From NCBI GenBank assembly GCA_030847615.1, contig JAUMIR010000002.1:113468309-113532308 (forward strand): 64,000 nucleotides of DNA, given 5' to 3'. Under the pieces are notes generated by a model. The model saw only the letters and a list, made by a program, of their open reading frames with translations. It did not search any database and was not told where the DNA came from. Positions 9,996 through 20,859 of the stretch are shown piece by piece. The translations under genes and the position numbers were made by a program. The DNA comes from Gambelia wislizenii. Lineage: Eukaryota > Chordata > Lepidosauria > Squamata > Crotaphytidae. Every line of letters begins with the position of its first letter. Position 1 is the stretch's first letter.

Positions 9996-10785
9996 CATCA
10001 CTGTTACTAATTGTATTTATACCTCCAATGTAAGAGAGCAGTGATGGGATTTTTCAGCCTCAGAGGTCAAAATATCATGATTGGCTTTCAAAAAATAAGC
10101 ACTCTGACTTTGCCACGTTTGCTGTTTTCTTTCAGGTAGCAAAATGTATTAGGCTGATCCTAAGTAACTGCAGTTTTAATAAACTACAGAGAGGCATCCT
10201 TGCCCTTTTATTCATAAGAGGAAGAAATCTTAATAAACAATTTACACAGCCATTGTGTTGCCATGGCTACACCAGGCATTTTCTGCAGAGTATCAATGGC
10301 AGAGCACATTCCTAAGCATTGGTTTACTCACCCCAGTGCCCTAAATCCCAATGCCTGGAAATATGAAGCAAACACACACACACACTGTTAAACGCATTAA
10401 GAATCAATAAAACAGTATCAGATAATGGCTAGAGTGCCTGGGAGGGGGCTGAATGTGCCAAACGAAAATTATTCCTTTTCCACTTTGACATTCAGTTAGG
10501 TAGTTTTGGGCCTGTTACAACCCCCTCAGAATAAACCACCTCACACGGGTTTTGTGGGGATAAAACAGTTCAGAGCTGCCCCAGAGAAAGAGTAGGATAA
10601 ATAATAAGAAATAAAACATTCTAGGAAAACGGGAGATGCGACCATTTATTTCTCATGAACCAAGAAATGATTTGGCCCTCATCAATTGCTTTTTAAAAAA
10701 GAATTCTTGAAATAAGAGCAAGCTTTAATCAGAGTAGTCACTTCAAAAGTACGTACAATATTCAACCCTGATTCAAAAGCATAAT
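9996..10785. other. Intergenic stretch, nothing recognised
   Basis: It contains a short (CA)n at about 10371-10385 and AT-rich sequence. I see no gene, repeat boundary or hairpin that I can support. Confidence 0.45.
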
Positions 10786-10919
10786 ACAGTCGGCTCTCCA
10801 TATCCACAGATTCTTTATCTACAGATTCAATCAACTAAAAATATTACACACAGACACACACACACACACAATATCCAAAAAGCAAACCTTGATTTTGCCA
10901 CATTATATAAGGGACACCA
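10786..10919 (+). mobile_element. Tigger-like MITE, family T1, 3' part missing
   Basis: It starts CAGTCGGCTCTCCATATCCAC after a TA dinucleotide and carries the family's internal 'ccaaaaagcaaaccttgattttgcca' block. It has an internal (CA)n expansion at about 10853-10869 and stops at 'gggacacca', where a LINE copy begins. The two complete copies (13050 and 52010) show what is missing. Confidence 0.75.
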
Positions 10920-10924
10920 TGAAC

Positions 10925-11475
10925 TCACCACAGGTCAACTATGTGACGAACATTGCTGTCCTTGAGCAAGCAGGGATCACCAGCATTGAGGCCATGATAT
11001 TGAGAACACAGCTGCATTGGGCAGGGCACATTTCTAGGATGGAGGACCATCGCCTCCCAAAAATAGTACTGTACTCTACGGTGAACTCAGCGTAAGAGGG
11101 GTGCTCCAAAAAAGCGATACAAGGATCCCCTGAAACAACATCTCAGGCTTGGCCAAACTGATCACCAACAATCGTCCGCCGTGGCCTCACATCAGGAGGC
11201 ATGGAGACGCACTATCCACAATGCTGCAGCCTTATTTGAGACCTCACGCCGAACAAATCTTGAAGAGAAACGACAACGCAGAAAGAATCACAACCCAAAA
11301 ACATCACCCAAGGAGACCCTCTGCTGTGCTTTCAGCGACCGGACTTGCTTATCTTGGATTGGCCTTTTCAGTCATCAGCGCGCTTGCAGAAAGCGTGGGA
11401 TGAGTCCTTCCTGAATCTTTGTTTGCAAAGAAAAGCCAGGGAAAGAGAGAGAGAGAGAGAAAGAGAGAGAGAGTA
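10925..11475 (+). mobile_element. (GA)n-tailed LINE, copy A, 5'-truncated
   Basis: It encodes the C-terminal third of the reverse-transcriptase protein seen more completely in copy B: 'ILRTQLHWAGHISRMEDHRLPK', a basic region, then a C2HC finger region degraded by frameshifts. The 3' end has the stem-loop TCTTTG-TTTG-CAAAGA (11416-11431), 'aaaagccagg', then (GA)n to 11475. It lies directly after the truncated Tigger-like MITE. Confidence 0.82.
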
Positions 11476-12140
11476 TATAATGGGACTTGAGCATCAAGGG
11501 ATTGGTGGGGGGAGCATTCATGTGTCCAGCGGGTACCTAGGGCACACTGAAATGTTGTTTGCTTGCTATAACCTTTTCTGTCAGCAGATGGTGCTGTCCA
11601 CTACAATCTGAAACAGCAATCACAGATCATTATTTCATTTTCTATCACTGAAACAGAAGCCTTCGTGCCAGTGTCTCATGCAGTACAACCAACTCAGTAT
11701 TGTCTGTTTATTGTCACTTGCAATGTCTCACTAGACTGTGGTCTCAGAACGCAGTCTTTCCAGCACTGCTGTCATTAACCAGAGATGGACCATGTGAGTT
11801 TAGCATCTTCTGAATATAAAACTTGCTTGCACAGAGTCACAGAGGCTTCAATATTGGTTTTTTTTTAATTTTCTCTTTATATGCTAGGTGTGGAAACTCA
11901 ACTTTATAGAGCCCTGTGTTCACTATGAATTATAGCTTTTAAACACTGGGTGTAAGGCAATATATTCTTTAAAGACCAGACTGTAACAGAAATGAAAATC
12001 ATCACTCACTCTACCAGTAATTTTACAGAATTTTTGTTTTGTGAGATTAGCAATTTCTATAAAACAATGTACAGTATTCTATGTAAAGCATCTGCTGTGA
12101 TGAGTAGGGATTGCATACCAATAAGATGTCAGAACAACTA
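11476..12140. other. Intergenic stretch, nothing recognised
   Basis: AT-rich DNA without a repeat family, frame or RNA gene that I can identify. Confidence 0.45.
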
Positions 12141-12352
12141 GAAGGTTACCAGCATGATGCTGTGGTTAGAGTGCTGGACTGGGACTAGAGAGACCTAGGA
12201 CTTTATCACATGCACTAAATACAGTGTCATAACGACACCACATAAACTCAAAAGGGAGAACAGATCAGATGACTTCACATGTATGTCCTGTCACATGTAT
12301 GTCCTTTGCCTTTGGGTCACCCAAGTTGGAAGCAACATGAAGGCACACAACA
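12141..12352 (+). mobile_element. tRNA-derived SINE, degraded
   Basis: The head 'gatgctgtggttagagtgctggactgggactag' is tRNA-like (A box). The tail 'gggtcacccaagttggaagcaacatgaaggcacacaac' is the RTE-type 3' end. The middle (about 12200-12300) does not look like a normal SINE body and contains two copies of 'cacatgtatgtcct', suggesting rearrangement. Confidence 0.6.
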
Positions 12353-12875
12353 CACACCCATGTTCGCATAGGTTGTGTGCCTGCACAGAACACTAAGATA
12401 GGAAAGCAGGCAGGAGAAACTCCAAAACTGACTTCCAGAGTCAAAACAGAATGCCTGTAAAGAGCAGCCATTGAAAAGTTGCCTCTGTTGTGCAGATCGG
12501 ATGGAACATGCCAACCATACTCTAAGTACAGCATATACTGAAAAGCTGGGAGAAGTCTGCAGTTCTGCCACAGTACCAGTGGTGTTACAAGTCCTCAATC
12601 ACATGTGCAGATAAACACTCATCTATATAAGTGTACACAACGAACACAAAAATGCAAGGAATTGGGACAAAAGTCATGGTGCACTCATGGCAGATTGTAC
12701 ATGGTGCTTGGTCAATGAGAAATGAGCTCAGGAGCATTGGCAAAGCTTTAGATTAATGCAGAGAGGTTTTATTTTGCCACGTGTGTTTGTAGAAAGAATT
12801 ACTTAGTATACCATCCCTTAGCACTGGAGTGGCAGATGATTTATTCATCATTCCTAACAGCAGTGATAAGGTGGC

Positions 12876-13049
12876 ATCATCATCATCATCATCATCATCA
12901 TCTTTATCTTTATTTATAGTCTGCTTTTCCCCCAAGGCTGGGACTCAAAGCAGCTCACAGTTTAAAAAAAACACGCAATTAAAACATACAAAAAGTGCAC
13001 ATTACATCATTAAAACAACATCAAAATATTTAAAAGAATCAAAATATTA
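12876..13049 (-). mobile_element. (ATC)n microsatellite plus LINE 3' tail
   Basis: An (ATC)n run at 12876-12901 is followed on the plus strand by 'tttatttatagtctgcttttcccccaaggctgggactcaaagcagctcacag'. In the other orientation this is the 'gtaagccgctttgagtcccagcc..ataaa' 3' end typical of L2-like LINEs or of SINEs that borrow it. The piece is 5'-truncated. Confidence 0.55.
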
Positions 13050-13278
13050 CAGTTGTCCCTCTGTATCCACGGATTTGCTATCCACGAATTTAAGTAGTTA
13101 CAGCTTGAAAATATTCTTTAAAAAATAATAATCCAAAAAGCAAACCTTGATTTTGCCATCCTGTATAAGGAACACCATTTTGCTATGCCATTGCGTATAA
13201 TGGGACTTGAGTATTGACGGATTTTAGTATCCACGGGGGTCCTGGAACCAAACCCCAGAGAATATGAAGGGACAACTG
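13050..13278 (+). mobile_element. Tigger-like MITE, family T1, complete 229-bp copy
   Basis: The ends CAGTTGTCCCT and AGGGACAACTG are perfect inverted repeats and the element is flanked by TA on both sides (13048-13049, 13279-13280), as for Tc1/mariner-Tigger elements. It is noncoding. The copy at 52010-52238 is also exactly 229 bp and closely similar, so mobilisation came from a common source. Confidence 0.88.
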
Positions 13279-13280
13279 TA

Positions 13281-14542
13281 AAAGAAAGTATAAGAAAGGG
13301 TTGGGGATTTAGGGCTTGCCAGCAAGGAGCAATAAGAAATGGTGGCCTTTGGGAGGTGTACTGGTGATGGAGAGAATTCAAGTTTCTATGGTATTGAGGC
13401 TGGGTGCAAAATGGATGGACTGAGAAGTCTGAGGGGGAGTAGGAAAAAGGGAAAAACCAACAACAAAAGACTTCCTGGTTGTTCATAATCACTTGGGAAT
13501 TTACAAGGAACAATCACACTGGGCCCTACAGGCTTCTGGCCACTTAGGCATGGTGTGGTGAGCACCCTTTATGAGAACAAAGAGCACAGTGTCCACAGTA
13601 TCTTTCTGTCACATGCAGACAAAGCCAGTGAATGAGAAACCCGAAGGCAGGTTAATTAGGTGCAGAAGGCTGTTGGTCCAGAAGGCAGTTGCAAAACCAG
13701 AACTGGAAGCGGAAAGCAGCACGCCCCTTCAGCCCTCAACAGACAGAGCTAAACAAAACAAGGAAAGAAAAACTGAGAAAAAGAAGAGAAATGTGGGGAG
13801 GGAGAGGGCTAAGTGTTGGAGGCAATGGCTTGAAGTCCTGTTCCTTATCAGTTGCACCATACCCTCCAGCTTTTCAGAGATGAAAGCCAAGACACATGCG
13901 GCCAAACAACATAAAGAGTGTAGTGAAGCTGGCAAAGGTTGTTAATCAGGAAGAACAGTCAAGCTAGGAGAAGCTGCAGTGGTCTGCTTTTGCCTGAGTC
14001 TAAAGGGATGGGCAAGGTTCTACTCCCGAACTCTTCTCTCCCCTTCTGGGTTAACCAGATTGGTTTGCAGCAGCTGAAGTAAGCCAGACACAAAGGGAGG
14101 AAGTAGGAGAAGGAGTGAAAAACTGGAATATTTTTAAACCAGCTGAAAAAGTGGGACAACAGAGGATTAAATGGGTATGTCCCTGCCAAATCAGGACAGT
14201 TGGAGGATATGACACACCACTCACTCCCACCATGAGGCACAAGCTTTCCCAGATCTTTGATTGATACACAAACAGTGTGTAGTCCTCAGTAGGGAAGCAA
14301 AACACACACAGGATGGAAGATTTTCATGTATCTCAGGCAGGTACTGAGTTCCCAGTATGGCTGGATAGATCTAATGAAATGGACATTGCTTAAAGCAAGA
14401 CTGCAGAAACTTTGTCCCTCCAGACCTTTTGGCCTACAACTCCACCTAGCCTGGCCAATAGTAAGGGAGCTGTAGGTCAAAACATCTGGTGGCCCAGCAT
14501 TGCTCCAGTCCTGACCTAAAGGCAGGCATGGTTGCTTCCAAA
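13281..14542. other. Intergenic stretch without a supported gene
   Basis: The frames on both strands (up to 131 codons near 13118-13513) overlap each other, start within repeats and show no domains. I do not support a gene here. Confidence 0.45.
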
Positions 14543-14641
14543 GCTTGGAAACTGTACTTATTTGTTGGACTGAAATGTGTAGGTACTTGGCAAAACTGGG
14601 GGATTGTGGGAGTTGTAGCCCCCAAAGTAACTTTTCCAAGC
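14543..14641. mobile_element. Short inverted-repeat MITE, family H, copy 1
   Basis: It begins 'cttggaaactgtac' and ends 'gtaacttttccaag', so the ends are inverted, with 'gggagttgtagccccc' inside. Similar pieces lie at 16607, 26785 and 63193. It looks like a hAT-type nonautonomous element; superfamily is inferred. Confidence 0.55.
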
Positions 14642-15810
14642 TCTGAGTGCTTCATAGAATGTGAAACCCCATCTGGGAAAATAAAACAGCAGGGCAGCAC
14701 AAGCAAAGAGGAAAGAAAGATCTTCAGGCCTAAAGATTTATCCCCAGAGGGAAGGTTAGTGCTAGGAGCAGGTCTGCCAAGACCAGGTTTGGGTCCAGGA
14801 AGTTCACTTGTTCCTTCAAGGTCCCTCAAGTCTGTGTTGGGGAAGGTGAAACACACAGTTACTGTTACCCACAACCATTGCCCTCCCCCTCAACTACCTG
14901 CCTGACTTCACTCTTTAAGCCACATTCTCTGCCTGCCCCCACTTCATACCCAGGAGATGTTTTGGAGCTGCTCTGACAGACAGAGAAGTTGGTGAAGAAT
15001 TGGGAGAGCTGTTCACCTGTGCCATGGAAGTAGAGATATTGCCTGAGGTTCCTCCTCCTCCTCCTCTTCTGGGCACCTGAGACCACAGTGGGCTGATAGC
15101 CTCCAGAGCTCTATTTCTGGCTACTACCACCATTGCTGGAGGTCTTGAATTTTCACTGTGGCTTCTTTTGATGCCACCTGCCCTCTTCATTCCCTTCCTC
15201 GCTGGTGCTACTGTGTCCCTTTGCTCATCTGCAGCTTCCTGCCCCACACTTGGGCCCTAACTCTGCTCTCTCTTACAGTTAGGGTGACCTGGCTTTAGCG
15301 TTTTCTAATACAGAATTGTGTACATCATTATTTTCTTTCAAATTCACCAGTATTACCGTGGATGTCCAAAAAAGGTTGACAAATACTATCACGGCAGACA
15401 AAAACAAATGCAACATACGCAAGTAATGGACCCCCTTCCAAACTGCCAGGTCTTGATAATTTGTACTAGATCCCCCCCTCCCTCCCTGCTCGACCTCGGC
15501 TAGGAGACAGAACTGGCTCTGTCACAGGGCAGAGTGAGGCATTTGTCTCAAATAGCAGATGCCCAAATGGGAGGGAGCAAAAGCAAGTTTTATAAAGTGA
15601 AAGCTATGTGAGCCATACAGGCTGTTCTTCATCACCCCCACCAAGTTAGCCTGCAACCCACAGTTTCATTAGGGAAGGATGGACACCATGACCAGTGCCA
15701 TAATAAGATTCAGCTGGTACTCTGTTTATAATCTGTATGTGAAAAAAGCCTTCGTTTCAGGCATCAAAATATCTGAGACTGTCCCTGCTAGGAGAACAGC
15801 AGTATCAGCT
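14642..15810. other. Intergenic stretch, nothing supported
   Basis: It contains a (CCT)n run at about 15050-15066 and several overlapping frames without domains. No repeat family is recognised. Confidence 0.45.
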
Positions 15811-15811
15811 G

Positions 15812-15998
15812 GGTTCCATGTCAGTGGGGCAGTGAATCCACTTAGGGCTTTAATCTAGCCTGTAAAAGAACTATCCCAGGTGCTGAACCCTACCCCTCCA
15901 AAACATTCAGCCCCTTGTATAGTACCTTTAAAGTTCAGACTAAAACCTGGAGTAGTTTCACCACCCTACTGACACGGGGCATAATGTGCTCCAGCACA
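15812..15998. mobile_element. Palindromic MITE, family P, copy 3
   Basis: The arms 'gggttccatgtcagtggggcagtgaatcca' and 'gtttcaccaccctactgacacgggg' are inverted, with the diagnostic 'aggtgctgaaccct' centre and 'tttaaagttcagactaaaacc' right arm. Confidence 0.75.
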
Positions 15999-16129
15999 AG
16001 CTGCTTGGCTCCTGAAAAGACGGCATCCACATGGGTTGCTTGGCTTTAAAAAAGTCACCATGCTGGTCCACAAGAAAATAAAAGTGAAAGTCCTCAAGTG
16101 AGCAATACCTCTTTTAAGACCAAGTTACA

Positions 16130-16250
16130 TGCTCTGAGCCTAAGGTAAAGGCAACTCCCCCTAAACAAATCTTGTCAAGAAAACCTGTGATAGTTTCTCC
16201 TTAGGGTTGCCATGAGTCAGAAACAACTTGAACGCACACAACAACAAAAA
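16130..16250 (+). mobile_element. Sauria-type SINE, 3' half
   Basis: It keeps the 'ttgtcaagaaaacctgtgatag' body and the tail 'gggttgccatgagtcagaaacaacttgaacgcac' with (ACA)n. The tRNA-like head is absent, so it is 5'-truncated or eroded. Confidence 0.7.
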
Positions 16251-16606
16251 TGCCGCAACTGTGTGTTCAAGCTGAAATTCTCCAGAATTTATTATCAGCC
16301 TCAGTGGTACAAAGAAGAGGGGATAGGAAAAGCAACAGGAAAAAAGTTTCCTGTTTTATTTATTTCTATCTATCTATCCACACACACAAAAAACCCTCCA
16401 TCCAAAGACTGCAAAGCAGCACACAGTAGAACAACATGATCAGATGTAAACAATGTAAACTGTAGAAGAGATTTTTAGAAGGTTAAAAACATATTAAACA
16501 TGAATTTAATTTAAAAGAAGATTCTATGACAGCAATAACAATTCCAAAACTGGGGCAGATTTTGTAGTCACCAGTTCTGCAGTTAAACTCAGTGTCCACA
16601 CCAGGC

Positions 16607-16717
16607 TTGGAAAATCGACCATTTTATGTTTCAACTCTCAACCAGCATGGCTACTGACCATAGTGGCTGGAATTCTGGGAGTTGTTATCTAAGAATGTAA
16701 TTTTTTCCAAGGTGGAG
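16607..16717. mobile_element. Short inverted-repeat MITE, family H, copy 2
   Basis: The ends 'gcttggaaaat' and 'attttttccaagg' are inverted, and inside are 'caaccagcatggctactgacc' and 'ggaattctgggagttgtt'. No coding frame. Confidence 0.55.
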
Positions 16718-17074
16718 TCTGCAAACCGAATGAATCAATGTCCAATGGGAAAGTATCAGGTTTCACTTAACAATACATGCTGGGAGAAAGCATTCACCAG
16801 GAAGTTAGGATGAAGTTAGGATTACTCATAGTTCCCATTGTTGGCATACTGACTGAAGGGAACCTCTAGTAATTTGATAATTAGTAATAGTAATTTGATT
16901 GATAATATTTGGTCATTCGGATCATGAACGTTAAAGACATCAGGTAGGTTGCACGTTAGCATCAGGACCTTTTAGCTGCCTATTTGCCATCCATCCCTTA
17001 TTCATGTCAGCCTTTCCAGAACAATAAACTATATTAGACAAAGTGCAAGGGCAATGACAGCACAGGGCCTAAAT

Positions 17075-17310
17075 ACCCTAAAGGCTCCAGATCCCATCAG
17101 ATCTTGAATGCTATGCAGGGTCAGTCCTGGTTATTACTTGAATGGGAAACCATCAACAAATACCAGGTTCTGTAGGCTATGTTTCAGAGGAAGGAACTGG
17201 CAAAAAACCCCTCTGAGTATTTGTTGCCTAAGAAAACCCTATGGAATTCATGGGGTCTCCATAAGTCAACAGGTGACTTGAAAGCACATAGTGGCAACAT
17301 AGCTCTCAGG
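17075..17310 (+). mobile_element. 5S-rRNA-derived SINE
   Basis: The head 'agatcccatcagatcttg..atgctatgcagggtcagtcctggttattacttgaatgggaaacc' is a diverged 5S rRNA, including its internal control region. The body and tail 'aaaaccctatgg..ggggtctccataagtcaacaggtgacttgaaagcac' match the tail type of Sauria SINEs. Related pieces lie at 35192 (minus), 38585 (3' part) and 62400 (minus). Confidence 0.82.
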
Positions 17311-17351
17311 ATATGCAGCTTGTGCTGCCTTCATCCCTGAGCTGCCATATT

Positions 17352-17702
17352 GTTGTTGTGTGTCTTTAAGTAGTTTCTAACTTATGCTGACCCTAAGGCG
17401 AACCTATCACAGGCTACTCTTGGCAAGATTTTCCTTGGTTTTTTTCCGGGCTGTGAGACTGTGTTCTGGAAGAGTTCATTTCTGACGTTTCGCCTGCATC
17501 TGTGGCTGGCATCTTCAGAGATTTGTTCAAGATTTGGCAAGATTTGTTCAGAGGGAGGTTTGCCACTGCCTCCCTCTGAGGCTGAGAGACTGTGACTTGC
17601 CGAAGTTCACCCAGTGGGTTTCCATGGCCAAGTGGGGACTCAAACCATGGTCTCCAGAGTCTGTAGTCCACCACTCAAGCCACTACACCACCCTGGCTCT
17701 AA
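17352..17702 (-). mobile_element. Sauria-type SINE, full length, carrying a nested insertion
   Basis: Minus orientation: the tRNA-like head is at 17600-17702 (B-box-like 'gggactcaaaccatgg' on the plus strand) and the 'gtgtctttaagtagtttctaacttat' tail is at 17352-17400. The body is split by a 103-bp insert at 17432-17534 flanked by an 11-bp direct repeat. Confidence 0.82.
17432..17534 (-). mobile_element. Penelope-like element 3'-end fragment with hammerhead-like core
   Basis: The insert is bounded by TGGCAAGATTT at 17421-17431 and 17535-17545, a perfect 11-bp target duplication. On the minus strand it contains CTGAAGA (17518-17512) and GAAAC (17491-17487), matching the conserved CUGANGA and GAAA core of hammerhead ribozymes, with a short GCC/GGC stem between them, and ends 'gcccggaaaaaaaccaagga'. 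Penelope-like retroelements are known to carry such motifs in their terminal repeats. No protein is encoded. Family assignment is from recognition, not search. Confidence 0.5.
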
Positions 17703-17729
17703 CTGGCATATTCAATTACCATATATCTG

Positions 17730-18170
17730 AGATCTGAAAGTCATGAGCTTATATATGCTTATGCAGGAGTAAGTCCTGTTGAACTCTATGGCACTTCTAA
17801 GTCTAGACCCTTAGGACTAGGCTGCATGAGCCATTTCCTAAGTGAATCCTGCAATGCATTCCTTCTTTCCTCCCCACCTCCTCAGGTAATGGACCCCCTT
17901 GGAAGTTGGAAAGGACTTGATGGCACACCACAGCATGAACAAAGCCCCACTGAGGCTTATGGCCTTAGGCTGATCACAGCCTTCTTTTCAGTGCCTCCCT
18001 GTAATTTGAATGTTAAATCCACATTGCAGAGAAATTACATACGATTTGTCAATGGCTCTCATCCAGGTTCTATCTCCCTTATATGTTTGGAGGGGAGACT
18101 TTTCAGATTAATAAGTGTTTATGGTGTCACTTGTGAAAGATATAATGAGGAAGCAAGCATGAGGGTAGAG
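17730..18170. other. Intergenic DNA with minor repeat traces
   Basis: 17740-17825 ('gcaggagtaagtcctgttgaactctatgg') resembles a short palindromic repeat common in reptiles, also seen faintly at 57445-57505. 17905-17935 resembles a SINE tail ('gttggaaaggacttgatggcac'). No gene. Confidence 0.4.
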
Positions 18171-18171
18171 T

Positions 18172-19411
18172 CTTTCTGGCTTTGCTTCGCAAACGAAGAT
18201 TCAGGAAGGACTCATCCCGCGCTTTCTGCAAGCGCGCTGATGACTAAAAAGGCCAATCCGAGATAAACAAGTCCGGTTGCAGAAAGCACAGCAGAAGGTC
18301 TCCTTGGGTGATGTTTTTGGGTTGTGATTCTTTCTGCGGTGTCGTTTCTCTTCAAAACTTGTTCGTCGTGAGTTCTCAAATAAGGCTGCAGCATTGTGGA
18401 TAGTGCGTCTCCATGCCTCCCGATGTGAGGCCAGGGCGGACCACTGTTGGTGATCAATTTGGCCGACCCTGAGATGTTGTTTCAGGGAGTCTTTGTATCG
18501 CGTTTTTGGAGCGCCCCTCTTACGCTGACCCATGGCAAGTTCACCGTAGAGTAGTATTTTTGGGAGGCGATGGTCCTCCATCCTAGAAACATGCCCTGCC
18601 CAGCGCAGCTGTGTTCTCAAGATCATGGCCTCAATGCTGGCTTGCTCAAGGACAGCAATATTCGTCACATAGTCAGCCCAGTGTATATTTAGGATTGTGC
18701 GTAGACAGCGCTGATGAAAGCGCCCGAGGAGTCGTAGGTGGTGGCGATAGGTGACCCATGTTTCAGATCCATAAAGGAGGGTAGACAGTACGATGGCTCT
18801 ATACACACTGATTTTTGTGCTTTGCCTCAGGTGTTTATTGCTCCAGACTCTTTTGTGAAGTCTTCCAAATGCACTATATGCCTTTGCTAATCTGTGATCG
18901 ATCTCTTTGTCAATCTTGGCATCTGAGGAGATGATGCTTCCCAGGTAGGTGAACTGCTGAACGGACTTGAGCACAGATTTGCCGACAGCAATGTGGGGAT
19001 GGTGGTGTTCGTCCTGTGGTGCAGGCTGGTAAAGAACTTCTGTTTTCTTCAGGTTGACTTCTAGCCCAAACAGCTCTGCAGCTGTTGCAAAGCAGGACGT
19101 TAGGCGCTGCAGAGCTGCTTCTGTGTGGGCCACAAGGGCAGCATCATCGGCGAAGAGCAGCTCACGGACTAGATAGTTTAGAGTCTTAGTGTGAGCCCTC
19201 AGACGGCTTAAGTTAAACAAGCTACCATCAGTACGGTAACGTATATAGATGCCGTCGTCTTCTTCAAGCTCTGCCATAGCCCTTTGGAGCATCGTGCTAA
19301 AGAAGATTGTAAATAAAGTTGGTGCAAGAACACAACCTTGCTTCACTCCATTAGTTATTAGAAAGAACTTTCCTGACAAAGCCAGAGCCCAACACCATTT
19401 CTTGGAGTTAC
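18172..19411 (-). mobile_element. (GA)n-tailed LINE, copy B, the longest in the window
   Basis: A 1.24-kb piece of a non-LTR retrotransposon. It has its 3' stem-loop at 18198-18185 and 3' end near 18172. Its 5' end stops abruptly at 19411, where copy C begins, so the two lie head-to-tail. The coding part is described separately. Confidence 0.88.
18201..19411 (-). pseudogene. Non-LTR retrotransposon reverse transcriptase, palm to C-terminal zinc finger
   Basis: Minus-strand frame. Visible in order: the NGVKQGCVLAPTLF motif of non-LTR RTs; the catalytic box LLFADDAALVAH; a thumb region with KKTEVLYQP and FTYLGSIISSD; LLYGSETW; the LRWAGHVSRMEDHRLPK motif; a basic stretch; and a C2HC finger (CAFC, 12 residues, HQRAC) near the C-terminus. 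The endonuclease and the N-terminal RT fingers are missing. The frame stays open into copy C's tail (to 19511), so the first 33 or so residues of the 436-codon frame are chimeric. The clade is not certain; it is distinct from the CR1, L2 and Bov-B copies here. Confidence 0.85.
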
Positions 19412-20020
19412 TGTCTCTGGCTTTTCTTCGCAAACGAAGATTCAGGAATGACTCATCCCGCGCTTTCTGCAAGTGCGCTGATGACTGAAAAGGCCAATCC
19501 AAGATAAACAAGTCCAGTTGCAGAAAGCACAGCAGAGGGTCTCCTTGGGTGATGTTTCTGGGTTGTGATTCTTTCTGCGTTGTCGTTTCTCTTCAAGACT
19601 TGTTCGGCATGAGTTCTCAAATAAGGCTGCAGAAGTGTGGATAGTGCGTCTCCATGCCTCCCGATGTGAGGCCAGGGCGGACCATTGTTGGTGATCAATT
19701 TGGCTGAGCCTCAGATGTTGTTTCAGGGAGTCCTTGTATCGCTTTTTTGGAGCGCCCCTCTTACGCTGACCCGTGGCGAGTTCACCATAGAGTACTATTT
19801 TGGGGAGGCGATGGTCCTCCATCCTAGAAACGTGCCCTGGCCAGCGCAGCTGTGTTCTCAATATCATGGCCTCAATGCTGGTGATATCTGCTTACTCAAG
19901 GACAGCAACATTCGTCACATAGTCAGTCCAGTGTATATTTAGGATTGTGCGTAAACAGCGCTGATGAAAGCGTTCGAGGAGTTGTAAGTGGTGGTGATAG
20001 GTGACCCATGAACTACTGGT
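19412..20020 (-). mobile_element. (GA)n-tailed LINE, copy C, 5'-truncated
   Basis: The 3' stem-loop TCTTCG-CAAA-CGAAGA is at 19425-19440, preceded by a short TCTCT tail at 19412-19420. It encodes ILRTQLRWPGHVSRMEDHRLPK, the basic region and the C2HC finger in one 141-codon frame (19442-19867). It ends near 20020 at the same region that copy B carries internally. Confidence 0.85.
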
Positions 20021-20162
20021 CAAAACTCACATCACCTTACAATGCACCAGGGGTCTTTTCACATTAAGCATTTATAGCATTATGATTTTACTTTACCTGT
20101 TGTGGCAACATCCTATGGCATCCCAGGAAAGGCAATTTAGAATTCTGAGTGCCTCCCCAAAC

Positions 20163-20392
20163 TACAAGTCTATCCCTGTATCTGCAGATTTGGTACCCAC
20201 AGTTTCACTTATCCATGTCCCCAAAAATATGTTCTCTCTAGGCATTTCTAGGTCCTCAAATGTGATTCTATGGTTAACTTCCAGCATTCATCTCATTGAA
20301 AATAATAGGGTTCCCTATTATCCATGGTTTCAGGTATCCACAAGGGGTTCTTGGAATGTATCTCCTCTGGAGACGGGGGGGGGTCGACCTGT
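20163..20392 (+). mobile_element. Tigger-like MITE, family T2, copy 1
   Basis: Diagnostic blocks are 'cacagtttcacttatccatg', 'ctctaggcatttctaggtcctc', 'tgaaaataatagg' and 'ggtatccac', ending 'ggggtcgacctgta'. The best counterpart is at 35645-35859, where both ends are readable. It differs from family T1 internally. Confidence 0.6.
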
Positions 20393-20599
20393 ACAAATAT
20401 TTGAATTCCATAGGATGCAGCCATAGCTATTAAAATGGAATCATAGTGCTACTTTTCTGTAATGTGAAAGGGCCACAAGTAATTTCCAAGGTGCTTAAAA
20501 CTAGAGAAGTCCCTGCCACTGCTGCCCTGTTCCTGATGCTCTCCCTAATCCAACCTCTTCCTTCATCCATCCTAATCTTTTGCAGTCCATGTGCTTGGT

Positions 20600-20772
20600 A
20601 TCTTCCATGCCACTGGGGGAGTGAATTGGCTTGGGTCTCCTCAAAGGAGCTAGCCAAGATGTGGAACCCTACTCCCCCACCCGCAGTCGCTTCAGCAGCT
20701 TGAGTAGCTCCTTTAAAGTTCGGAGTAAAAACCAAAGCAGGTTCACAACCACACTGACACGGCACTCACCAG
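20600..20772. mobile_element. Palindromic MITE, family P, copy 4
   Basis: The left arm 'catgccactgggggagtgaattggcttgggtct' mirrors the right arm 'agtaaaaaccaaagcaggttcacaaccacactgacacgg', with 'tttaaagttcgg' in the right arm. The copy is diverged. Confidence 0.65.
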
Positions 20773-20859
20773 CTGCCCCACCATCCCTGTCCCACATCCT
20801 TAGCCTCTTTTTACAGCCCATTCTCACTCTCACTCCCCCATCAGCCTGGTGGTCTCCCT

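Noticed and set aside
12876..12901. CRISPR-like or tandem array signals at (ATC)n and other microsatellites
   Set aside because: They are simple repeats without spacers, and the sequence is eukaryotic.
13118..15247. Cluster of 90-142-codon frames on both strands
   Set aside because: They overlap each other in several frames, start inside repeats, and show no domains or coherent exon signals.
17075..17310. Functional 5S rRNA gene
   Set aside because: Only a diverged 5S-like head joined to a SINE tail; there is no terminator in place and the head has many substitutions.
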